A stretch of DNA of 64,000 bases. Source: Candidatus Latescibacterota bacterium. GTDB taxonomy: Bacteria > Latescibacterota > UBA2968. The DNA is taken from NCBI GenBank assembly GCA_022824945.1, contig JAJDYX010000031.1, positions 124,001-188,000 of the forward strand. Direction: 5' to 3'. The translations under genes and the position numbers were made by a program. The notes under the pieces were generated by a model. That model had not been told where the DNA came from. It saw nothing but the letters and a program-made list of their open reading frames with translations, and did no database searches. Shown here piece by piece: positions 58,784-64,000 of the stretch (its first letter is position 1; every line of letters starts with the position of its first letter).

Positions 58784-59579
58784 CGGTTGTGGTCTCCTCA
58801 AAAGACGCCGTGTCTAAAACATCGCGGCGATAAACCCAGAGCTCCCCATCGATATCGGCCTGCTGGACGCGAACTTTCCCTTCTTTCATCAAGTCCAGCA
58901 ACGCGATAAATGTCACTACCACCACAATGCGATGTGTACTGGCAATCAGTTCACTAAATGGAACCTGATGCCGTCGTTCAAGTACATCGAGCACGTATTC
59001 AACGCGCTCCTCTGTAGTCACATCAACCCGCGTCACCTCGTGAAAATCGACTTTTGGTGCAGCATCCATCGCTTGCTTAAAGGCGCGAAGCAATTCGAAC
59101 AAACTCACGGGACGAAATTCTCCAGCTTCGGCCGCGTGTTGCTTTCGAATATCTTCCAGGTCCATTGAAGCACCCCGATAAAAAACATCGCGGTACTCCG
59201 TCTGCTGATCGTCCATCCACGTGGCTACTTCTCTGAATTGCTGATATTCCAACAAGCGGCGCACCAATTCCTCGCGCGGATCTCCTTCTTCCTCCTCAGC
59301 CTCTGGATCAGAGGGCAACAACATGCGCGATTTGATACGCATCAATGTGGCGGCCATCACGACAAAATCGCCGGCAACCTCTAAATTTAATCGCTGGATG
59401 ATCTCGACGTATTCTAAAAATTGCCGCGTAACATCGGCGATGGGAATGTCGTAGATATCGATCTCGTTTTTTTGAATGAGAAAGAGCAACAGATCCAGCG
59501 GGCCTTCAAACAAATCGAGCTTCACGCCATAAGGCGCAGCATCCGGATCGAATTGAGCCGTCAAATTGGATGCAATCAT
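58776..59579 (-). CDS. scpA: Segregation and condensation protein A
   Basis: 267 residues, ATG overlapping the trpS stop. The N-terminal SMC-binding region is [20 protein letters not shown] and [20 protein letters not shown], followed by [19 protein letters not shown]. The C-terminal winged helix is present. It bridges SMC heads together with ScpB. The gene overlaps scpB by 8 bases. Confidence 0.93.
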   Translation of the reverse strand: MIASNLTAQFDPDAAPYGVKLDLFEGPLDLLLFLIQKNEIDIYDIPIADVTRQFLEYVEIIQRLNLEVAGDFVVMAATLMRIKSRMLLPSDPEAEEEEGDPREELVRRLLEYQQFREVATWMDDQQTEYRDVFYRGASMDLEDIRKQHAAEAGEFRPVSLFELLRAFKQAMDAAPKVDFHEVTRVDVTTEERVEYVLDVLERRHQVPFSELIASTHRIVVVVTFIALLDLMKEGKVRVQQADIDGELWVYRRDVLDTASFEETTTDV

Positions 59580-60643
59580 CGCGCCTCCCTCTCTTGTTTT
59601 TTTATTCTATCTCGCGCTTTGCGAGAAATCCGATTCCATACGCCGGTAAAACCCATCGCCTTTTTCATTGCCACGAGAGTTTCGTGTGCAAGTGCTTGTG
59701 TTTTGAGCGTACCTTCGTAAATCACTTGCTCGATATAACCCGACTGCGCCGCAAAATGTGCTCGGCGCTGGCGGATAGGATCGAGAAACACATTGAGCGC
59801 GCGAGCCAATTTATCTTTGACTTCGACATCGCCCACACGGCCTTGACGATAGCGGGTTTTGAGATCTTCAACCTCATCGACATTGGGATTAAACGCGTCG
59901 TGATAGATAAATACGGGGTTGCCTTCAACAGTGCCCGGAATATCTGCGCGAACGCGATTGGGGTCTGTGTACATACCGCGCACTTTTTTTTCCACTGTTT
60001 TTTCGTCGTCAGACAAAAAAATCGCATTGTCGAGACTTTTGCTCATCTTGGCCTGTCCATCGGTCCCCACCAGAGTAGGCACATCGCCCATGAGGAGTTC
60101 GGGAATGGGAAATACATCGCCGTAATACGCGTTAAACCGACGCGCAATTTCTCGCGTCACTTCAACGTGCGCCTCGTTGTCTTTCCCCACCGGCACAACA
60201 TGTGCGCGCGGCATTAAAATATCGGCACTTTGAAGCACGGGATACCCAATCAGACCAAACGGAATTGCCTCATCTGTCATATTCGCCGCGCGTGCCATAT
60301 CTTTCACACTGGGCAACCGCGCCACGCGGGGCAATGTCACGAGCATCTCAAAAAACAGATTCATTTCATATACAGCGTGAATGGCCGATTGAAGATAAAT
60401 GGTTGATTTTTTTGGATCTATTCCCAAAGACAAATAATCCAATACCATCTCATAGATATTTTCACGCAATGCCTCGATGTATTCTTTTTGGGGCTGCGTA
60501 GTCAACATGTGCAGGTCTGCCACCAAAAAATAGCACTCGTAATCATCTTGCAAGGCCACGCGGTTTTTCAAAGACCCGACATAGTGCCCGAGATGCAAAC
60601 GCCCCGTTGGTCGATCACCTGTTAATATTCGCTTTTTGTCCAT
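59576..60643 (-). CDS. trpS: Tryptophanyl-tRNA synthetase
   Basis: 355 residues. The class I signature is [12 protein letters not shown], and the second signature is [13 protein letters not shown]. The tryptophan pocket region [20 protein letters not shown] is present. It charges tRNA with tryptophan. It starts at ATG after GGGA and overlaps scpA by 4 bases, and lies 12 bases after the HNH gene. Length is normal. Confidence 0.95.
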   Translation of the reverse strand: MDKKRILTGDRPTGRLHLGHYVGSLKNRVALQDDYECYFLVADLHMLTTQPQKEYIEALRENIYEMVLDYLSLGIDPKKSTIYLQSAIHAVYEMNLFFEMLVTLPRVARLPSVKDMARAANMTDEAIPFGLIGYPVLQSADILMPRAHVVPVGKDNEAHVEVTREIARRFNAYYGDVFPIPELLMGDVPTLVGTDGQAKMSKSLDNAIFLSDDEKTVEKKVRGMYTDPNRVRADIPGTVEGNPVFIYHDAFNPNVDEVEDLKTRYRQGRVGDVEVKDKLARALNVFLDPIRQRRAHFAAQSGYIEQVIYEGTLKTQALAHETLVAMKKAMGFTGVWNRISRKARDRIKKQEREAR

Positions 60644-60655
60644 CAGTTCCCGCTT

Positions 60656-61183
60656 TTAATCATCCATAAAAAGATAGGGACGCCAGCGGCGATCTGGCAC
60701 CCCAATATGATGTCGAATAAAGGTCACGCGATTGGGAGACTGAGGCTTGCGCAATAATGACAAACCGGCTTCAGCAGGCGTATTGTCGCCCTTGCGGTTG
60801 TTGCACCGATGACAGGCGCACACCAGATTGTCCCATGAATTGCGCCCATTGTGGGACCGCGGCACCACATGATCAATGGTAAACGGACCGCGGCGAATGC
60901 CACAATACTGACACTGGAACCCATCGCGTTTTAAGATATTGCGCTTGGTCAAAGCGAGCGGTTTGGGAGGCACGCGCACATATATAGCCAGACGCACCAC
61001 ACTCGGCACGGGGAATGAATCGCTCACCGTATGGATGCGAGAATCGCACGCTTCAACAACTTCAGCGCGGCCTCGAAAAACCAGCACAATAGCCCTGCGT
61101 ACAGAACACACATGCAGAGGTTCGTAACTCTGATTGAGCACCAGCACAGACTGATTGAGTATTCTGGGCATTGTCACGGGCAT
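60656..61183 (-). CDS. HNH endonuclease family protein
   Basis: 175 residues, ATG 61183 with GAGGTG upstream (an ATG at 61171 is possible). The first ~95 residues have the stretch LNQSYEPLHVCSVRRAIVLV and RDGFQCQYCGIRRGPFTIDH. The HNH core is TIDHVVPRSHNGRNSWDN with zinc cysteines CQYC and CHRC. This widespread housekeeping-type HNH protein follows GcvH in this order in several genomes. It may take part in DNA processing or repair; its exact role is not known. Confidence 0.88.
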   Translation of the reverse strand: MPVTMPRILNQSVLVLNQSYEPLHVCSVRRAIVLVFRGRAEVVEACDSRIHTVSDSFPVPSVVRLAIYVRVPPKPLALTKRNILKRDGFQCQYCGIRRGPFTIDHVVPRSHNGRNSWDNLVCACHRCNNRKGDNTPAEAGLSLLRKPQSPNRVTFIRHHIGVPDRRWRPYLFMDD

Positions 61184-61304
61184 GGTAAATCACCTCAAAA
61201 AATAGCGATTAGCCTCCTCCCATCCACTATCTAACTATAAATCCTCATGATATATCGCATTGACTACAAGGTGTCAAGCCTTATTCACGCTCATTTCACT
61301 CTAT

Positions 61305-61688
61305 CTATTCATCAACCAGGCCTGCATAGGCGTGTGCATCCATCAAGGCCTCTGTTTCTGTAGGATCTGAAAGGCGCACTTGAATCATCCATCCCTCTTC
61401 ATAAGGCTCGTCATTGACCAGAGCAGCATCATCTGTCAACTGGATATTGACATCAATCACCTCACCCGAAACTGGTGAAATGAGATCGGACACGGTCTTG
61501 ACCGCCTCAATTATGCCATAAGATTCCCCCTGAGTAACAAAATCGCCAATCTCTGGCAATTCTAAAAACACAATATCGCCCAACTCGCCCTGCGCGTAAT
61601 CGGTAATCCCGCATGTGCCCGTATCACCCTCAATCCGAACCCAGTCGTGATCGCTATTATAGAGTAAATCTTCTGGAACCTCCGACAT
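61305..61688 (-). CDS. gcvH: Glycine cleavage system H protein
   Basis: 127 residues, ATG 61688 after AAGGAG (an in-frame start 15 codons upstream is less likely). The lipoyl lysine is Lys64 in ESYGIIEAVKTVSDLI. YNSDHDWVRIEGDTGTCGIT and SPVSGEVIDVN complete the family. It carries the aminomethyl group between glycine cleavage enzymes. No gcvT or gcvP is present in the window, so this may be an isolated copy or also used in lipoate transfer. Confidence 0.92.
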   Translation of the reverse strand: MSEVPEDLLYNSDHDWVRIEGDTGTCGITDYAQGELGDIVFLELPEIGDFVTQGESYGIIEAVKTVSDLISPVSGEVIDVNIQLTDDAALVNDEPYEEGWMIQVRLSDPTETEALMDAHAYAGLVDE

Positions 61689-61803
61689 TTTCTGCTCCTT
61701 TTTACTTTTATCTTTCGAGGAAAATAGCCTCATCCCCCATAGCCAAATTTATTCACAAATTCTGTTGTTGCCTATTTTGTACCCCTTGACCAAAAAAAGC
61801 AAA

Positions 61804-61825
61804 GTGTTTATTTTTTATTAAACAC
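61804..61825 (+). promoter_or_regulatory. Inverted repeat, possible operator of the Doc TA pair
   Basis: GTGTTTA (61804-61810) and TAAACAC (61819-61825) are separated by 8 T-rich bases. They lie 22 bases before the antitoxin ATG, in the promoter region downstream of a TTGACC. Antitoxins of this type usually bind such sites to control their own operon. Confidence 0.5.
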
Positions 61826-61847
61826 ACTACACATGAGGAGAGATGCC

Positions 61848-62066
61848 ATGACAACACAGGTGAAATTTTCCAGCCAAGCCTCCCCAGAGTTGCTGAATGA
61901 ATTGCATGAAATAGCCAACCGGGAAGGCCGCAATTTCCAAGCTGTGCTGGAAGATGCCATGCGCGACTACATTAAAAGTCGGAAAAAGCCCCGTGCCTCG
62001 GTCATGGCGCATTTCCAAGCCAGCGTAGAGAAAAACCGCGAACTCGGTGAATTACTCGCCAAATGA
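61848..62066 (+). CDS. Ribbon-helix-helix-like antitoxin of the Doc pair
   Basis: 72 residues, ATG 61848 with GAGGAG upstream. The start TQVKFSSQASPELLNELHEI with ANREGRNFQAVLEDAMRDYI is an RHH/CopG-type DNA-binding domain. The C-terminal part, RASVMAHFQASVEKNRELGE, would bind the toxin. It overlaps the doc gene by 4 bases (ATGA). Confidence 0.8.
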   Translation: MTTQVKFSSQASPELLNELHEIANREGRNFQAVLEDAMRDYIKSRKKPRASVMAHFQASVEKNRELGELLAK

Positions 62067-62446
62067 CGCATAATTTCCCCACGCTCGAAGAAGTCATCAC
62101 TATACATGAAGTTCTGATTGGCGAATTTGGTGGCACATTAGGTATCCATGATGAAGGTGCTTTGATATCTGCCCTTATGCGTCCCCAACTTGGCTATTAC
62201 GACGGACTCATTCAGGAAGCGGCCGCCCTCATGGAGAGCCTTGCCAACAATCATCCCTTCCTCGATGGCAACAAGCGCGTTGCTTTCTTTGTCACGGATA
62301 CATTTCTACGCATGAACGGACATTTTATTGACTGTGACAACAAAGAGACATACCGGTTCTTCATGCGGTTATTTGAAACGGGTTCATTTCGATTCGCTGA
62401 ATTAGAGGCCTGGCTTGAAGCCAAGGTCCAATCCCTTCCAACGTAG
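62063..62446 (+). CDS. doc: Death-on-curing (Doc/Fic) toxin
   Basis: 127 residues. The Fic/Doc catalytic motif is HPFLDGNKR (64-72), intact. The N-terminus TLEEVITIHEVLIGEFGG and IHDEGALISALMRPQLGYYD match the Doc group, which phosphorylates EF-Tu in the known P1 protein. It follows its antitoxin. The toxin should be active if expressed alone. Confidence 0.92.
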   Translation: MTHNFPTLEEVITIHEVLIGEFGGTLGIHDEGALISALMRPQLGYYDGLIQEAAALMESLANNHPFLDGNKRVAFFVTDTFLRMNGHFIDCDNKETYRFFMRLFETGSFRFAELEAWLEAKVQSLPT

Positions 62447-62486
62447 CCACCATAAATCCTCATCCGCCCTCCTCTAAGTAATTATT

Positions 62487-63830
62487 TCATCCCCCATAGC
62501 CCAACTTGCTCACAAATTCCGTTGTTGCTCGTCCCGTTCTAAAATCCTCGTGTTGCAAAGCATGGAGGTGAAAGGGAATAGTCGTTGGCACGCCTTCGAT
62601 CACAAACTCTTCGAGCGCGCGTATTACCCGCGCAATTGCCTCATCGCGCGTGTCTCCATATCCAATGAGCTTGGCCAAAAGGGAATCGTACTGCGGCGGA
62701 ACCGTATATCCCGTATATACGTGTGAATCAATGCGAATGCCCGGGCCTCCCGGCATATGAAAAGAGGTAATTGTGCCGGGCGAGGGCCTGAAATTGTGCT
62801 CGGGATCTTCGGCATTGATCCGACACTCAATAGCATGTCCTTTGAAATCAAATAGATCTTGAGAAAGTGAAAGAGAAGCACCGGCTGCGATGCGGATCTG
62901 CCATTTGACCAGATCGAGACTTGCCACCGTCTCTGTAACCGGATGCTCAACCTGGATCCGCGTATTCATTTCTAAAAAATAAAAATCACCGGAAGCATCG
63001 AGCAAAAACTCAACCGTGCCAGCACTGGCATATCCAACCGAAAGGGCACCTTTAATCGCTGCCTCTCCCATACGCTGGCGCATGGCGTCATCAACTACGG
63101 GAGAAGGCGACTCTTCAATGAGCTTTTGGTGCCGACGCTGAACCGAACACTCTCGTTCTCCCAAATGCACAATACGCCCCGCCAAATCTCCCAGCACTTG
63201 AATCTCCACATGCCGTGGCTGCACAATCTCTTTTTCCAAATAGAGCGCACCCGACGTAAATGCCGCCTGTGCCTCTGCCTGCGCCATTTGCCACGCGCGT
63301 TCTAACTCGCGCTCTGAAAACACAGTGCGCATTCCCCGTCCGCCTCCGCCTGCTACGGCCTTGAGACGCACGGGATATCCAATGTCACGTGCAGATTCTT
63401 GAGCCTCCTCATAGTTCTCCAAAACACCTGTACCCGGCGCCACGGGCACACCGGCCCCTTGCATGGTCTCTCGTGCAATGGCCTTGTCACCCATCTTGCG
63501 TATCGATTCTGCAGATGGACCAATAAAAACAATGCCGCAGGTGCCGCAAATTTCGGCAAATTCGGCATTCTCGGCCAGCGGGCCATAGCCCGGATGAATC
63601 GCATCGGCATTGGTCACTTCGGCAGCACTTAAGATGCGCGGGATATTTCGATAGCTTTGCTCGCCGGGAGGTGGACCAATACAAACATCTTCATCGGCCA
63701 TACCGACATGCAGCGAATTGCTATCCGCTTCAGAATAAACCGCAACGGTTTTCAGGCCCAACTCTTTACAGGCTCGGATAATACGCAACGCAATCTCGCC
63801 GCGGTCGGCAATGAGAACTTTCTCGAACAA
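62487..63830 (-). CDS. accC: Biotin carboxylase subunit of acetyl-CoA carboxylase
   Basis: 447 residues. The first recognisable residues [20 protein letters not shown] fit the family start (usually IANRGEIA), which suggests the TTG at 63830 as start. ATP-grasp features are [52 protein letters not shown] and [14 protein letters not shown]. It makes carboxybiotin for fatty-acid synthesis. The end of accB lies just upstream on the same strand. One oddity is [11 protein letters not shown], where GFLSENA is usual. Confidence 0.9.
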   Translation of the reverse strand: MFEKVLIADRGEIALRIIRACKELGLKTVAVYSEADSNSLHVGMADEDVCIGPPPGEQSYRNIPRILSAAEVTNADAIHPGYGPLAENAEFAEICGTCGIVFIGPSAESIRKMGDKAIARETMQGAGVPVAPGTGVLENYEEAQESARDIGYPVRLKAVAGGGGRGMRTVFSERELERAWQMAQAEAQAAFTSGALYLEKEIVQPRHVEIQVLGDLAGRIVHLGERECSVQRRHQKLIEESPSPVVDDAMRQRMGEAAIKGALSVGYASAGTVEFLLDASGDFYFLEMNTRIQVEHPVTETVASLDLVKWQIRIAAGASLSLSQDLFDFKGHAIECRINAEDPEHNFRPSPGTITSFHMPGGPGIRIDSHVYTGYTVPPQYDSLLAKLIGYGDTRDEAIARVIRALEEFVIEGVPTTIPFHLHALQHEDFRTGRATTEFVSKLGYGG

Positions 63831-63929
63831 GGGTATGATCTCAAAAAAGGAAAGGTCAATAGGGCCTGCCCATTCGCAGGGGGAGGGCAAACGACAACAA
63901 GCGAACGTGCATCCCCGAAAGGGTCACGG

Positions 63930-64000
63930 CTACTTTTGTGGATCAATCAAAAACAAGGGGGTGTTGTATTCGACGGGCGCGGCATTTTCGACCAGTACGC
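63930..64000 (-). CDS. accB: Biotin carboxyl carrier protein, C-terminal end (partial)
   Basis: The minus strand is open to the end of the window and reads VLVENAAPVEYNTPLFLIDP then QK and a stop at 63930. This is the last strand of the biotinyl domain in BCCP (…VENGQPVEFGQPLF pattern). It is upstream of accC in the usual accB-accC order. Most of the gene is outside the window. Confidence 0.75.
   Translation of the reverse strand, partial: VLVENAAPVEYNTPLFLIDPQK

Noticed and set aside
61184..61304. Gap between gcvH and the HNH gene searched for a riboswitch or terminator
   Set aside because: No convincing hairpin or glycine-riboswitch core was seen in the 121 bases.
1..64000. Search for a CRISPR array, rRNA or tRNA genes
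   Set aside because: No regularly spaced direct repeats of CRISPR length, and no rRNA core or tRNA T-loop sequences were recognised by eye; small tRNA genes could still be missed.

Overview
The window looks like one contig from a Gram-negative, probably uncultured, environmental bacterium. The combination of families resembles Latescibacterota/Poribacteria-type genomes: many TIM-barrel sugar-phosphate isomerases, Gfo/Idh/MocA oxidoreductases, DUF6785 and DUF3604 proteins, a phytanoyl-CoA dioxygenase, a formylglycine sulfatase and numerous toxin-antitoxin (TA) genes. This assignment is an inference from gene content. No rRNA or tRNA gene was seen, so the phylum is not proven.

Layout. (1) 1-6050: an accessory or defence stretch with the end of an AAA/ABC-type ATPase, a single-chain nuclease-methyltransferase (type ISP-like), and a TA-like cluster in which a PIN-like protein is fused to a DUF433 antitoxin domain and followed by a DUF5615 toxin. 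(2) 6068-14075: a HAD phosphatase, then a minus-strand group (DUF6785 transporter-like protein, DUF3604 protein, isomerase), an HsdR_N nuclease-like protein and a DUF1186 protein. (3) 14325-23713: orphan response regulator, ogt, oxidoreductases, UppP, two small lipoproteins and two serine hydrolases. (4) 23742-36726: a conserved unknown, sulfatase, PQQ-propeller protein, then a tightly packed run from 27501 to 36726. That run holds a complete corrinoid methyl-transfer module: a UroD-like methyltransferase, a B12 protein, a RACo-like activase and a homocysteine methyltransferase. ADP-ribosylglycohydrolase and DapA-family genes follow. (5) 36723-41358: methyltransferase, isomerase, GNAT, PhyH dioxygenase and a PLP decarboxylase.

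(6) 41359-48600 is a mosaic of broken genes: a frameshifted PL6-like lyase, pieces of DUF433, MbcA/ParS-like, histidine kinase and AAA-ATPase genes, and an ankyrin-repeat gene split by a 7-bp tandem duplication. It also holds two extra copies of the 3' end of the phyH gene, each spliced to other gene fragments. (7) 48614-64000: mostly minus-strand housekeeping genes (mutS, mtaB, rpsA, plsC, cmk, rluB, scpB, scpA, trpS, HNH, gcvH, accC, accB end), with RelE-like and Doc TA pairs on either side.

The most notable items are the corrinoid-to-homocysteine operon with its unknown methyl donor, the repeated re-use of the phyH 3' end as a recombination partner, and the PIN-DUF433 fusion with a triplicated junction. 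Two Gfo/Idh/MocA paralogues have also replaced the usual E-K-P catalytic motif with Q-A-R.
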